From Pseudobdellovibrionaceae bacterium (GTDB lineage: Bacteria; Bdellovibrionota; Bdellovibrionia; Bdellovibrionales; Bdellovibrionaceae), in assembly GCA_016785955.1 (NCBI GenBank), contig JAEUWH010000092.1:1-58142 (forward strand): 58,142 bases of DNA, in the 5' to 3' direction. The position numbers and the translations under genes were made by a program. Within the stretch, counting starts at the first letter, position 1, and every line of letters begins with the position of its first letter. A model generated the notes under the pieces. It had not been told where the DNA came from. It searched no databases and saw only the letters and a list, made by a program, of their open reading frames with translations. Below, piece by piece: positions 16,543-26,281 of the stretch.

Positions 16543-17898
16543 GTGCCAAACCCCGCCATGAGCCTAAAAGAAAAAAACAATATCTGGACCGTCATCGGTG
16601 CCTCATCTGCAGGTACAATGATTGAATGGTACGACTTTTACATTTTTGGCAGCCTTGCAACGATCATCTCGCATAACTATTTTCCTAAAGACGACGAACG
16701 CGTTTCGCTTCTGTTGACACTTGCAACGTTTGCCACTGGGTTTGTCATACGTCCATTCGGCGCCTTGTTTTTTGGCCGCATCGGAGACATCGTTGGTCGT
16801 AAGTATACTTTTTTAGTTACCCTTTTGATCATGGGCGGCGCCACCGCCCTGATCGGTTTGTTACCCACTTACGACTCCATAGGAATTCTTGCGCCGATCT
16901 TACTGTTAGTTTTAAGGCTTTTACAGGGTTTAGCTTTAGGGGGAGAGTATGGCGGAGCCGTCATCTATGTTGCCGAACATTCCCCTAACGACCGACGCGG
17001 ATTTTTTACAAGCTTCATTCAAACAACGGCAACACTGGGTTTGTTTGTTTCTCTGGGTGTCATCTTAATCACTCGTTTTGCAATCGGAGAAGTGGCCTTT
17101 GCGGAATGGGGCTGGCGCATTCCATTTTTGCTGTCTACCATTCTAGTAATTTTATCTTACTACATTCGTAGAAAACTCCACGAATCTCCCGTATTCGAAG
17201 AACTCAAAGCCAGCGGGCTAGCCTCAACCTCGCCCATTCGCGACTCCTTTGTGAATCCCGAAAATCGCAGAACTGTGCTTATCGCTTTGATCGGAGCCAC
17301 CATGGGGCAAGGAGTTGTTTGGTATACCGGTCAGTTTTACGCACTTTATTATTTGCAAACGGTGCTGAAAGTTGATTTCGTATTGGCCAATTATATTGTA
17401 GCCGCAGCCTTGTTTCTGTGTACGCCATTTTTTATTCTGTTCGGATCACTTTCAGATACGATTGGCCGAAAGAAAATTATGATGACGGGTTGTTTGATCG
17501 CTGCCTTAAGTTATATACCACTATACAAAGCCATGACTGCCGCATCAGGATTTAATCCCGAAAATCCTCTGATGCCTTTGCATGAGCTCAATATTTTACT
17601 GTTGATTTTAGTCGTCTTTATTCAAGTCATTTTTGTAACCATGGTTTATGGCCCCATCGCCGCTTTTTTAGCCGAGCAATTTCCCACCCGTATTCGTTAC
17701 ACATCGATGTCATTACCTTACCATATTGGCAATGGAGTATTCGGTGGCCTCGTGCCACTGATTGGAACCTACATGGTCAGTCGAACCGAAAATATGTACG
17801 CGGGTCTTTACTATCCAATTGCTATTGCACTTATTACATTCGTCGTCGGAGGCATTTATATCAAGGAGCCAAAGGCACACGCACGTATGACTCGTTAA
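16543..17898 (+). CDS. MFS transporter, metabolite:H+ symporter family
   Basis: A 12-helix inner-membrane carrier of the MHS group (ProP, KgtP, ShiA relatives). SSAGTMIEWYDFYIFGSL near the start and GRIGDIVGRKYTF after helix 2 are typical; LRLLQGLALGGEYGGA in helix 4 is the group signature, and GSLSDTIGRKK is the second-half copy of the loop motif. The substrate may be an organic acid or an osmolyte. I chose GTG 16543, since AGGGA lies six bases before it; ATG 16558 is the alternative. The reading frame extends upstream without a start signal. Its 3' end overlaps the convergent efflux gene by 38 bases. Confidence 0.85.
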   Translation: MPNPAMSLKEKNNIWTVIGASSAGTMIEWYDFYIFGSLATIISHNYFPKDDERVSLLLTLATFATGFVIRPFGALFFGRIGDIVGRKYTFLVTLLIMGGATALIGLLPTYDSIGILAPILLLVLRLLQGLALGGEYGGAVIYVAEHSPNDRRGFFTSFIQTTATLGLFVSLGVILITRFAIGEVAFAEWGWRIPFLLSTILVILSYYIRRKLHESPVFEELKASGLASTSPIRDSFVNPENRRTVLIALIGATMGQGVVWYTGQFYALYYLQTVLKVDFVLANYIVAAALFLCTPFFILFGSLSDTIGRKKIMMTGCLIAALSYIPLYKAMTAASGFNPENPLMPLHELNILLLILVVFIQVIFVTMVYGPIAAFLAEQFPTRIRYTSMSLPYHIGNGVFGGLVPLIGTYMVSRTENMYAGLYYPIAIALITFVVGGIYIKEPKAHARMTR

Positions 17899-18877
17899 CA
17901 GACTTGATTATATCATGACTATCAAAACTAAAATGCTTCACAAAGGCAGTCTGGCGTACCGGGCAATTATCAATATCACAATAGGAACAGTATTTGCGCC
18001 CGCAGGGATCTAAATGAAAGGCGAATTCTCCATCATAAGGATAGTCTTCAACGACTTTTTTTTCGAAATCATCCGTGAATCTGTGCGCTTTTGCAACATC
18101 CCAAAACTCGGGCACAATTAAATGCGCATCGATATGATGGAAATTACCAGAACGAATCGCCCGTAACAGATGAATATTAATCACACCGGGTTTCACGTTC
18201 TTTTTTATCGCCTCGGAAAGTTCTTGCAATGACTCACTGTCCATCTCGTCCGTCAGACCCGAAACTGAACGACGTACAATTTTATAACTTTCCACTAAAA
18301 GATGGGCCGCAACCAAGAAAGAAACCACCGCATCAATCCAAATCAAACCTGTCAGCTTCACCAAGAACAATCCCACCAAAACCCCGGCAGTTGTGTAAAC
18401 GTCGCTCATCAGGTGAGCCGAGCTAGCGATCAATGTCACCGACTTTTCTTTTTCCCCCACTCGTTTCAACGCCAAAGACATAAAAAAATTAACTAAGGAC
18501 GCTATGAAAATGAACACCATCCCCGTTTCAATTTGCACCAAAGGTTGATTGACCTTAAAGGCCTGCACGCCCTCGATCAGGATCGAAACCGCCGCAAAAA
18601 ATACAAGACCGCCCTCAAAGGCCGCCGAAAAAAACTCGAGCTTGCCGTGACCATAGGGATGATTCTCGTCCGCTGGCATCGCTACAAAATGAATGACTAC
18701 TAGGGCGGTAAATGCCGTCAATACATTGATCAATGTCTCAACGGCATCTGAATAGATGGCACTAGAACCAGAAAAATAATACCCGGTGTATTTCAATGCA
18801 AGAACGACAAAACTGACCGCGATATTTAACTTGGCAACACGAAGTCTTTGATTGAGGGTGGCTGTTTGGTGAATCAT
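17861..18877 (-). CDS. Cation diffusion facilitator with Cys-rich tail
   Basis: An inner-membrane metal/proton antiporter of the CDF family, 338 residues and six predicted helices. Helix 2 has YSDAVETLINV, so the two metal positions that are His or Asp in zinc carriers are Glu and Asn here. Helix 5 has the usual HLMSD (HxxxD). HPYGHGKLEF follows helix 2 as in the family. The cytoplasmic domain ends in CGRKYCSYCDIDNC, four Cys in 14 residues, a likely extra metal site. Its ATGA overlaps the stop of the REC-GGDEF gene. Confidence 0.88.
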   Translation of the reverse strand: MIHQTATLNQRLRVAKLNIAVSFVVLALKYTGYYFSGSSAIYSDAVETLINVLTAFTALVVIHFVAMPADENHPYGHGKLEFFSAAFEGGLVFFAAVSILIEGVQAFKVNQPLVQIETGMVFIFIASLVNFFMSLALKRVGEKEKSVTLIASSAHLMSDVYTTAGVLVGLFLVKLTGLIWIDAVVSFLVAAHLLVESYKIVRRSVSGLTDEMDSESLQELSEAIKKNVKPGVINIHLLRAIRSGNFHHIDAHLIVPEFWDVAKAHRFTDDFEKKVVEDYPYDGEFAFHLDPCGRKYCSYCDIDNCPVRQTAFVKHFSFDSHDIIKSVNESYVRVPLAP

Positions 18878-19932
18878 CCTACTCTTTGCTTACGTTTCTT
18901 GTTCGAAGCGCTAGCAGAAGTAACTGATTTTTTCTTCTTTTTCAATGCCGAAACAACTTTTGGCTTGTCCTTTTGCTTTTCCAGGGCCTCTTCCGAGCTT
19001 CTATTTTTATAAAAACACACTCGATTACGGCCATTTTCTTTAGCCTCGTATAAAGCATGATCAGCGCGGCGAACTAGCTCTTTAGGCGAGATATTTTCAT
19101 AAGGATCCGTAACCGCAAAACCAACCGAAATAGTCAGTTGAATCTCGTCGTCACCACTACGAAACGTCGTGCCTTCGACCGACTTTCGCAATCGTTCACA
19201 ATAAAACAATGCCCCATCGAAATTCACCTCGGTCAACACGATCAAAAACTCATCGCCTCCGTAACGCGCCGGAATGTCGATATTGCGGGTATTGGCCCGC
19301 ACGATTTTTCCCATTTCCGAGATCACAAAGCTTCCAAATAAATGATCATGCCCGTCATTCACATTTTTGAAATGATCCATATCAAACATGATCACGCACA
19401 CCTGGCGCCCGAAACGTCGGGCCCGTTGCAACTCGAAATCCAGTTTTTGATATAGCGAGCGCATATTCAGTAGGCCTGTCAAATCATCGGTGTCAGCCAA
19501 CTCTTTAAGTTTTTCATTGGCGTACATCAATTGCTCTTGAAGATCCCGAATACGCAGATGCGTACGGATGCGCGCCAAAAGCTCTAAAGGAACAAATGGT
19601 TTAACAATATAGTCATCTGCACCACTATCTAATCCTAAAATGATCGACTCTGTGGAAGATTCATCACTCAACAAAAGAATGGATGCAAATGGCCGCACCT
19701 CTCGCACCTTGGCAATGGCGCGAATTCGATGATCACGTTCTTTAAAATCGACCACGATGATCGCCGGCATCCAAGAATCAATAACTCGGATACCTTCCTC
19801 CAGTGTATCAACACCGACAGCATCGTAGCCTTCCCATTTCAATGGTTCCAATATGACGTCGATTCCTTGAGGATCATCGTCAATGACTAATATTTTTCTC
19901 GATTTAGCGGGACGTTCAACTTCCTGAGACAT
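18874..19932 (-). CDS. Response regulator with diguanylate cyclase (REC-GGDEF)
   Basis: Makes cyclic-di-GMP when its receiver is activated. REC domain, residues 13-126: acidic DDD at 18-20, phospho-acceptor Asp62 and Lys111. GGDEF domain, about 145-310: catalytic GGDEF at 225-229 is intact, and RNID at 216-219 is the inhibitory I-site (RxxD five residues before GGDEF). The C-terminus is very basic (KKKKK, KKRKQR). No Shine-Dalgarno; TAAAAT lies six bases before the ATG. It is coupled to the downstream CDF gene by an ATGA overlap. Confidence 0.92.
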   Translation of the reverse strand: MSQEVERPAKSRKILVIDDDPQGIDVILEPLKWEGYDAVGVDTLEEGIRVIDSWMPAIIVVDFKERDHRIRAIAKVREVRPFASILLLSDESSTESIILGLDSGADDYIVKPFVPLELLARIRTHLRIRDLQEQLMYANEKLKELADTDDLTGLLNMRSLYQKLDFELQRARRFGRQVCVIMFDMDHFKNVNDGHDHLFGSFVISEMGKIVRANTRNIDIPARYGGDEFLIVLTEVNFDGALFYCERLRKSVEGTTFRSGDDEIQLTISVGFAVTDPYENISPKELVRRADHALYEAKENGRNRVCFYKNRSSEEALEKQKDKPKVVSALKKKKKSVTSASASNKKRKQRVG

Positions 19933-19938
19933 ACTTAT

Positions 19939-19966
19939 ATTTTACGGCAGAAATAGACCACAACAA
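19939..19966 (-). promoter_or_regulatory. Promoter for a leaderless REC-GGDEF mRNA
   Basis: TAAAAT ends six bases before the ATG at 19932; the -35 side is weak (TTGTTG with a 16-nt spacer). Confidence 0.45.
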
Positions 19967-20022
19967 TAGATCCAGGAGTTCTTAAGTCGTGCAATCTGTG
20001 CCTCTGTCTGGTTCATTTTTCC

Positions 20023-20050
20023 TTGAAGATTTCTGTTAAATTAGTAAGAT
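20023..20050 (+). promoter_or_regulatory. Promoter for a leaderless leuS mRNA
   Basis: TTGAAG, 16-nt spacer, TAAGAT, then TCCCTC and ATG at 20057. There is no Shine-Dalgarno between the -10 box and the start. Confidence 0.6.
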
Positions 20051-20056
20051 TCCCTC

Positions 20057-22474
20057 ATGAATAACTCACGCAACATCGAAAAAAAATGGCAAGCGCTGTG
20101 GGCTCAGGAAAAAGCGTTCGAAGCTGATCCAAAGTCTACTAAACCTAAGTATTATGCATTGGACATGTTTCCCTATCCTTCAGGATCTGGACTGCACGTA
20201 GGACATGCGGCTTCGTATATGCCCACCGAGGTGATCTCGCGGTACAAACGTGCCAAAGGGTTTAATGTTCTACACCCCATGGGGTACGATGCCTTTGGTC
20301 TGCCCGCCGAGCAGTACGCGATTCAAACGGGAATTCATCCGGCCATCACGACAGAAAAAGCCATCGGCAATTTCCGTCGCCAGCTTCAATGTGTCGGCTT
20401 AAGTTTTGATTGGAGTCGCGAGATTTCTACGGCGGATCCAAAATATTACAAGTGGACCCAATTCATTTTCACTAAATTGTTTGAACGTGGCCTTGCCTAT
20501 CAAAAAGAAGTTCCCGTCAATTGGTGCCCAGCTCTGAAAACTGTTTTGGCCAATGAAGAAGTCGTCGATGGCAAAAGTGAACGCGGTGGACATCCGGTCA
20601 TCCGTATGCCCATGAAACAATGGATGCTGAAAATCACGGACTACGCCGAGCGCCTTTTGAATGATTTAGACATGATCGACTGGCCCGAGCGCACCCGTGA
20701 AGGACAAAAAAATTGGATCGGCAAATCCGAAGGGGCTCGCGTTCATTTTCCATTGAAAGACGCCAAGGAAATCATCACGGTTTTCACGACCCGCCCCGAC
20801 ACACTGTTTGGCGCGACATTTATGGTGCTGGCTCCGGAAAACCCCGTTGTACTCAAAATCACGACGCCTGATCAAGCCGCCAAGGTGCAGGACTATATTA
20901 AAAAAACATTATCGAAATCCGAAGTTGACCGTAAGGCTAATACCGAAAAAACGGGCCAATTCACGGGTGCCTACGCCGTTCACCCATTGACGCAAAAACC
21001 AGTCCCGATATGGATCAGTGACTATGTGTTGAATGACTATGGCACAGGTGCGATCATGGCCGTTCCCGCGCATGATCAACGTGATTTTGAATTTGCCCAA
21101 GCATTTGGTTTAGACATAGTTCCCGTCTTGCAAAGTCCAAATAATGAACCGTTACCGTTTGAAGGTGACGGCATTTTAATCAACAGTGATTTTCTAAATG
21201 GTTTGGATAAAAAATCCGCGATTCAAAAAATGAATCAACACTTGGAAGCGACAAAAAAAGGCGAAAAGGAAGTTCAGTATAAACTGCGTGACTGGCTGTT
21301 TTCGCGCCAACGCTATTGGGGCGAGCCGTTTCCGATGGTCCGCTTTTCTGATAAAGGCCTCAGCGCATTGCCCGTGAATGAACTGCCGGTGATACTGCCA
21401 GAGGTTGCAGACTACGAACCAACGGAAAAGGGTGAGCCACCACTGGCCCGGGTCCCTTCGTTTTTAAATTACACTTCGCCACAAGGACATATCGGCACGC
21501 GTGAAACCGACACGATGCCGGGTTCGGCAGGCTCATCTTGGTATTTCTTGCGTTTCACGGATCCTCATAATGACGCGGAACCATTTTCTCAAGACGCTCA
21601 AAAATATTGGATGCCGGTAGATTTATACGTCGGTGGTCCCGAGCACACCGTGGGACATTTACTCTATGCGCGTTTTTGGCATAAGGTTTTATTTGATGTG
21701 GGACTTGTTTCTCATCCCGAGCCATTTAAAAAGCTCGCTCATCAAGGGATGATCTTGGGAAAAGATGGCGAGAAGATGTCCAAATCACGTGGCAATGTCG
21801 AACCGCTGGAAGAAGTGATTGAAAAATATGGTGCCGATACCGTGAGAACATTTATTTGTTTCTTAGGCCCCATGGATAAAGACAAAGCTTGGTCACCCAC
21901 GGGAGTTGAGGGTGTGAAACGCTTTCTCGAGCGTGTTGGTCGACTGGTTTTTGATGACCAGGGCCAGGTTATTTCTCAAATTACTGATGATCAGAATACG
22001 CCGATGTCAGACGATTTGAAAAAATCGCTTCACAAAACGATTAAGAAAGTCACTCATGATATTGAAACTATGGGTTTCAACACGGCTATCAGCCAAATGA
22101 TGATTTTAGTAAACGAAATTTACAAGCAAGAGACTCGCCCGAAAGACCTGCTGTTAACCTTCTCGCAGCTGTTGATGCCATTTGCTCCCCACTTGGCCGA
22201 AGAAATTTGGCAAAAATTAGGCGGCAAAGGTTTTGTATCGCTGGCACCGTGGCCAAATTTTGACGAAGCATTATGTAAAGATGACAAAATTGTTCTGGGC
22301 GTGCAGGTGAATGGAAAAATGCGTGGGACGATCGAACTTTCTCCCCACGAGCCTCAAGACGCGGCTGTGGCGCTAGCGATGCAAGTCGCGGCCGTAGCGA
22401 ATGCTATGGGCGGAAAATTGGCTGACAAAATTATCTACAAAGAGGGAAAAATTTTAAACCTGATTGTGAAATAA
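20057..22474 (+). CDS. leuS: Leucyl-tRNA synthetase
   Basis: Class I synthetase that charges tRNA-Leu. MFPYPSGSGLHVGH near residue 37 is the HIGH motif, and GEKMSKSRGNV near 574 the KMSKS loop. The editing (CP1) insertion is present, with TTRPDTLFGATFMVLAPE near 243 and GTGAIMAVPAHDQRDFEFA near 329, which clear mischarged tRNA. The C-terminal anticodon and tail domains complete a normal 805-residue enzyme. The gene starts directly with the typical NIEKKWQALW. It stands alone, with a leaderless-type promoter. Confidence 0.97.
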   Translation: MNNSRNIEKKWQALWAQEKAFEADPKSTKPKYYALDMFPYPSGSGLHVGHAASYMPTEVISRYKRAKGFNVLHPMGYDAFGLPAEQYAIQTGIHPAITTEKAIGNFRRQLQCVGLSFDWSREISTADPKYYKWTQFIFTKLFERGLAYQKEVPVNWCPALKTVLANEEVVDGKSERGGHPVIRMPMKQWMLKITDYAERLLNDLDMIDWPERTREGQKNWIGKSEGARVHFPLKDAKEIITVFTTRPDTLFGATFMVLAPENPVVLKITTPDQAAKVQDYIKKTLSKSEVDRKANTEKTGQFTGAYAVHPLTQKPVPIWISDYVLNDYGTGAIMAVPAHDQRDFEFAQAFGLDIVPVLQSPNNEPLPFEGDGILINSDFLNGLDKKSAIQKMNQHLEATKKGEKEVQYKLRDWLFSRQRYWGEPFPMVRFSDKGLSALPVNELPVILPEVADYEPTEKGEPPLARVPSFLNYTSPQGHIGTRETDTMPGSAGSSWYFLRFTDPHNDAEPFSQDAQKYWMPVDLYVGGPEHTVGHLLYARFWHKVLFDVGLVSHPEPFKKLAHQGMILGKDGEKMSKSRGNVEPLEEVIEKYGADTVRTFICFLGPMDKDKAWSPTGVEGVKRFLERVGRLVFDDQGQVISQITDDQNTPMSDDLKKSLHKTIKKVTHDIETMGFNTAISQMMILVNEIYKQETRPKDLLLTFSQLLMPFAPHLAEEIWQKLGGKGFVSLAPWPNFDEALCKDDKIVLGVQVNGKMRGTIELSPHEPQDAAVALAMQVAAVANAMGGKLADKIIYKEGKILNLIVK

Positions 22475-22597
22475 TCTTGCGGCGGCGAGGTATTTAAATT
22501 AAAAATAATTTCGTTTTTTTAACATTTAAATGGATAGCCACATTGGCAACCAAAGAAATCGTTCTGCTTGCTCGGCAGAACGATAAAAAAGGATGAA

Positions 22598-24598
22598 ATG
22601 GAAAACAAGATCGGCGCTGAATCGACTGCAGTTTCTGAAAACCTAAACGGTTCTTCTGTTCCCGTACAAAGCAAATCCAACCCGCTTAAAACTCAGCCCT
22701 GGACTCCCGAAGACAGTGCCGAGCTTTATGGTATTAACAATTGGGGAAATGGCTATTTTCGTGTTAACGGCACCGGCAATGTTCAAATCACTCCGACAGG
22801 TGCCAACGGACCATCTGTTGATCTTTATGAACTGACGCAAGATTTACTGGATCGTGGTATCCGTGTACCCATCATGATCCGTTTCACTGACATCATCAAA
22901 GCACGCGTCGAATTGTTGCATAAATGCTTCAACAAAGCGATTTCCGAGTATGGCTATAAGGCCGAGTACAACGGCGTGTATCCCATCAAGGTAAATCAGC
23001 AACGTCACTTGGTTCAGGATATTGTCCATTTCGGCAAAGACACTCGTCTGGGTCTTGAATGCGGGTCTAAGCCCGAGTTACTTGTGGTCTTGGCGTTGAT
23101 GAATAATCCGCGTGGTGTGATTATCTGCAATGGCTTTAAAGATATCGAGTACATCGAGACCGCGATTCTTTCACAAAAACTGGGTAAAAATACGATCATC
23201 GTGGTTGACCGCAAAGAAGAACTCAAGATGATCATTCAAGTCGCGAAGAAGTTTAACACCAAACCCAAAATTGGCTTCCGCGCTAAATTAAACACCCAAG
23301 GGGCCGGAAAATGGGTGGACTCTTCGGGGGCTCGTTCAAAGTTTGGTTTGACCTCTATGGAGATCGTGGAAGGTATCGAACTGCTGAAAAGCGAAAATCT
23401 TTTAGACTGCCTCGAGCTTCTTCATTACCATATCGGCTCGCAAGTTCCGTCTATCCAAAGTATCAAATCGTCTTTGAAAGAAGGCGCACGTTTTTACACG
23501 GAAATTTATCAAATGGGCGCTACGGGGTTAAAATATATCGACGTGGGCGGCGGTTTGGGCGTGGATTACGATGGAACGGGGCACTCGGACTCGTCGATTA
23601 ACTATTCAGAGCAAGAGTACGCGAATGATGTCGTTTCCATCCTGCAAGGACTTTGCGATGAAAAAAGCATTCCCCATCCTAACATCGTAACCGAATCTGG
23701 GCGCGCCTTAGTGGCGCACCATTCCGTGTTAATCTTCAACGTATTGGGTGTGAATCACTTGCATCGTTCGGCACCGCCACGTTTGGTGACCAAAAAAGAC
23801 CCGGGCATTATGCAAGATCTTCAGTACATCTATGAAAAAGTAAACATCAACAACATCAATGAGTGCTTCAACGATTTAACACAATCTAAACAAGAGACCT
23901 TACAGTTGTTCACCTACGGGGTTCTGAATCTAGAACAACGTGCGTGGTGCGAAACGATGTATTTCTCGATCGCGACAAAAATGTTGCAAATCGCAAAAAA
24001 CACTCCTGATGTGGAAGATATCGAGCTTACTCTGCGCCAAGAACTGTGTGATACGTACTTTTGCAACTTCTCGGTGTTCCAATCTGTTCCAGATTCGTGG
24101 GCCGTAGGACAATTGTTTCCCGTGATGCCGATTCACCGCCTGAAAGAAGAACCACATCACGAAGCCACACTTGCGGACTTAACCTGCGATTCAGATGGTA
24201 AGATTGAAAAGTTCATCGATTCAAAAACCGGCGAGTACAAACGGACGTTACAAATCCACGAAGTGAAAGAAAACGAGCCTTACTATTTGGGAGTTTTCTT
24301 GACGGGTGCTTATCAAGAAATCCTGGGTGACTTACACAATCTTTTTGGGGACACGGATGCGGTCCACATTTCGATGGGTCCGGCGGGGTACACGATCGAT
24401 CATTACGTTCCTGGTGACACTGTGACGGAAGTTTTGTCGTATGTGCAGTACGACCGCAATAAGATGATTGATAATGTTCGCCAAGCCTCTGAAGAGTTTA
24501 TTCAAAAAGGCACGATCTCTAAACACGAAGCAAAACTATTGATCAAGCACTACGAAGAGGGCTTGTCTGGCTATACATATCTTGAAGATTTAGAATAA
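22598..24598 (+). CDS. speA: Biosynthetic arginine decarboxylase
   Basis: PLP enzyme (fold III) that converts arginine to agmatine, the first step to putrescine. YPIKVNQQRHLV near residue 125 holds the PLP Lys. DVGGGLGVDYDG is the glycine-rich PLP phosphate loop, and VTESGRALVAHHSVL follows as in SpeA. The length (666 from ATG 22598) fits the E. coli enzyme (658). I chose ATG 22598, with AAGGA just upstream, over TTG 22568. Its product is the substrate of one or both ureohydrolases in the window (7234, 28000). A strong terminator follows. Confidence 0.94.
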   Translation: MENKIGAESTAVSENLNGSSVPVQSKSNPLKTQPWTPEDSAELYGINNWGNGYFRVNGTGNVQITPTGANGPSVDLYELTQDLLDRGIRVPIMIRFTDIIKARVELLHKCFNKAISEYGYKAEYNGVYPIKVNQQRHLVQDIVHFGKDTRLGLECGSKPELLVVLALMNNPRGVIICNGFKDIEYIETAILSQKLGKNTIIVVDRKEELKMIIQVAKKFNTKPKIGFRAKLNTQGAGKWVDSSGARSKFGLTSMEIVEGIELLKSENLLDCLELLHYHIGSQVPSIQSIKSSLKEGARFYTEIYQMGATGLKYIDVGGGLGVDYDGTGHSDSSINYSEQEYANDVVSILQGLCDEKSIPHPNIVTESGRALVAHHSVLIFNVLGVNHLHRSAPPRLVTKKDPGIMQDLQYIYEKVNINNINECFNDLTQSKQETLQLFTYGVLNLEQRAWCETMYFSIATKMLQIAKNTPDVEDIELTLRQELCDTYFCNFSVFQSVPDSWAVGQLFPVMPIHRLKEEPHHEATLADLTCDSDGKIEKFIDSKTGEYKRTLQIHEVKENEPYYLGVFLTGAYQEILGDLHNLFGDTDAVHISMGPAGYTIDHYVPGDTVTEVLSYVQYDRNKMIDNVRQASEEFIQKGTISKHEAKLLIKHYEEGLSGYTYLEDLE

Positions 24599-24626
24599 AA
24601 ACGATCGATACAAATAAAGTGTCTTT

Positions 24627-24664
24627 AAAAGCGCTTTAGAGCCAGTCTCTAAAGCGCTTTTTTA
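24627..24664 (+). terminator. Rho-independent terminator after speA
   Basis: AAAAGCGCTTTAGAG, loop CCAGT, CTCTAAAGCGCTTTT: a perfect 15-bp stem followed by TTTATTTT. Confidence 0.93.
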
Positions 24665-24869
24665 TTTTGCCTTACGTTTCTCCAACAAGATAAGGCCATC
24701 GTTTCATATCAAGACGTTTCACTTTAAGACATAATACCCGAAAGTTGCCTAGCCCGTTTACAAAATTCGGCGACAAGCTTTGGCTTCTCAGAATGAAACG
24801 CTTGGAGGGCGTTAAAACTGATCTTTCCGGCACAGCTATTGAATCTTATGTTTTTCAAGAGGATAAAAC

Positions 24870-25565
24870 ATGAAAACATTAATCTTGATAGCGCCCCTAT
24901 TACTTATCATCTGTTTCCAAAATTTTAATTTTGTAAATCTGCTGGATAAAAAATATTTTGTAGATGAAAAAAGTCGTGTTAATCACGCACGCGAAATACT
25001 TGGGAAAAACTATAAAAAAAGCGACATCTCCAAGTTAGAAGGCGAAAAGTTTTTTCATATCTATTTATATAATCTAGTAAACAAAGGACTTCCAGAAAAA
25101 CACAAAAGGCATTCTAATCGTCTTGTAAAAACCATCATCGCCGAGGCCACCGCTCACTCGATCGATCCTGTATTTATCGCTTCCATTATTCAAACGGAAA
25201 GCTCGTTTAACCCTGAAGCACGCGGCTTGGCCGGCGAGGTGGGTCTAATGCAAATCATGCCCTCAACCGCAAAAGAAATTGCCGAACGTTTGAAAATTCG
25301 TTGGCGCGGACCAAAGACTTTATTAGATCCGGTTAACAATGTCCGCATTGGCACCGCTTATGTGAGTCAGCTCCGAGACTTCTTTGGCAATCAACCCGCT
25401 CGTTATATTTCGGCCTACAATGTTGGCCCTGGTAAAATTTTAAAAATTGAAAACAAGAAAAAAGATTTACCCAAGTTCTATTCAACTAAGGTTTTAAAAT
25501 ATTACGAAGAATTTTATAAAAAAGTTGTCTCTAGCCAGTTATTGAACAACCTAGCGGCTAATTAA
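24870..25565 (+). CDS. Lytic transglycosylase (SLT domain)
   Basis: Cleaves peptidoglycan glycan strands to 1,6-anhydro ends in the periplasm. An N-terminal hydrophobic signal or anchor (MKTLILIAPLLLIICF) has no lipobox. The SLT domain spans about 88-215: IIQTESSFNPEA carries the catalytic Glu, followed by GEVGLMQIMPSTA and, later, ISAYNVGPGKI. This is the goose-lysozyme-like family 1 pattern. AAGAGG precedes the ATG. It lies between two terminators, so it is a single-gene unit. In a predator it could act on its own or prey wall; that is inference. Confidence 0.92.
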   Translation: MKTLILIAPLLLIICFQNFNFVNLLDKKYFVDEKSRVNHAREILGKNYKKSDISKLEGEKFFHIYLYNLVNKGLPEKHKRHSNRLVKTIIAEATAHSIDPVFIASIIQTESSFNPEARGLAGEVGLMQIMPSTAKEIAERLKIRWRGPKTLLDPVNNVRIGTAYVSQLRDFFGNQPARYISAYNVGPGKILKIENKKKDLPKFYSTKVLKYYEEFYKKVVSSQLLNNLAAN

Positions 25566-25570
25566 AATAA

Positions 25571-25611
25571 AAACGCGCTCTTGATTTCTCAAGAACGCGT
25601 TTCTGATTTTT
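25571..25611 (+). terminator. Terminator after the lytic transglycosylase
   Basis: AAACGCGCTCTTGA, loop TTTC, TCAAGAACGCGTTT: a 14-bp stem with one G-T type pair, then CTGATTTTT. It lies between convergent genes and may serve both. Confidence 0.85.
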
Positions 25612-25627
25612 AAAATTAAATTAAAAA

Positions 25628-25972
25628 CTAGTAACGAGGCTTTCTGTCGCCGTATCCACCGCCGCCGAAAGACTTGCGAGGACCACCGAAACCACGACCG
25701 CCGCCGCCGCCACCTTCACGTGGAGCCATTGGCTTAGCTTCGCTTACGTTAATTGCGCGACCTGATTGCTCAGTCCCGTTTAATTTCTCGATAGCTGCTT
25801 GTGCTTCTGATTCTGACGACATTTCAACAAAGCCAAAACCTTTGCTTCGTCCAGACTCTCTATCAGTAACAACTTTTGCTGATTCAACAGTTCCAAAAGC
25901 TGAAAAGATATCAGAAAGAGACTGATCGTCGATTTGATATGATAAGTTTCCAACGTAAATTTTCTTGCCCAT
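25628..25972 (-). CDS. RRM-type RNA-binding protein with Gly/Arg-rich tail
   Basis: A small RNA-binding protein of the kind found in cyanobacteria and many Proteobacteria. One RRM covers residues 3-80: KIYVGNLSY is RNP2 and KGFGFVEM is RNP1, with the two aromatic residues that stack on RNA. The tail (about 85-114) is rich in Gly, Arg and Tyr, like eukaryotic RGG regions. AAGGAGG precedes the ATG. Such proteins are often cold-induced; nothing in the sequence proves it here. Confidence 0.92.
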   Translation of the reverse strand: MGKKIYVGNLSYQIDDQSLSDIFSAFGTVESAKVVTDRESGRSKGFGFVEMSSESEAQAAIEKLNGTEQSGRAINVSEAKPMAPREGGGGGGRGFGGPRKSFGGGGYGDRKPRY

Positions 25973-26281
25973 GAGTTCCTCCTTAGGATTGGGTGGTCTT
26001 CTAAAGGAATTGAGCCCTATGCTATTCTCTTAAGACGGACGCGTACATTGAGACTTGTTTCTACACTGTTTTAATAAAAAGGCTAGCAGAAAAACAACAC
26101 CCTTAGACCTCAAACACTAGGAAACTCTCTAATTTCGAGATCAGCTGTCAAAAATTCTTAAACAGTATCCAATGGTGGCTATTTTAAGCATAAATCCCGC
26201 ATAGTTAGCCAAAAATATCGATCGGTATCAAGCCCAGAACCTTATTGAATTTTTGGGATCTCCCTATTTTCTTTATTTCAT
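25973..26281. other. Intergenic region upstream of the RRM gene
   Basis: About 309 bases with no gene. It holds the leader and presumably the promoter of the minus-strand RRM gene, plus the 3' flank of the peptide-binding protein gene. I see no clear hairpin with a T run and no recognised RNA. A long leader would fit cold or post-transcriptional control, but this is only a guess. Confidence 0.4.
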
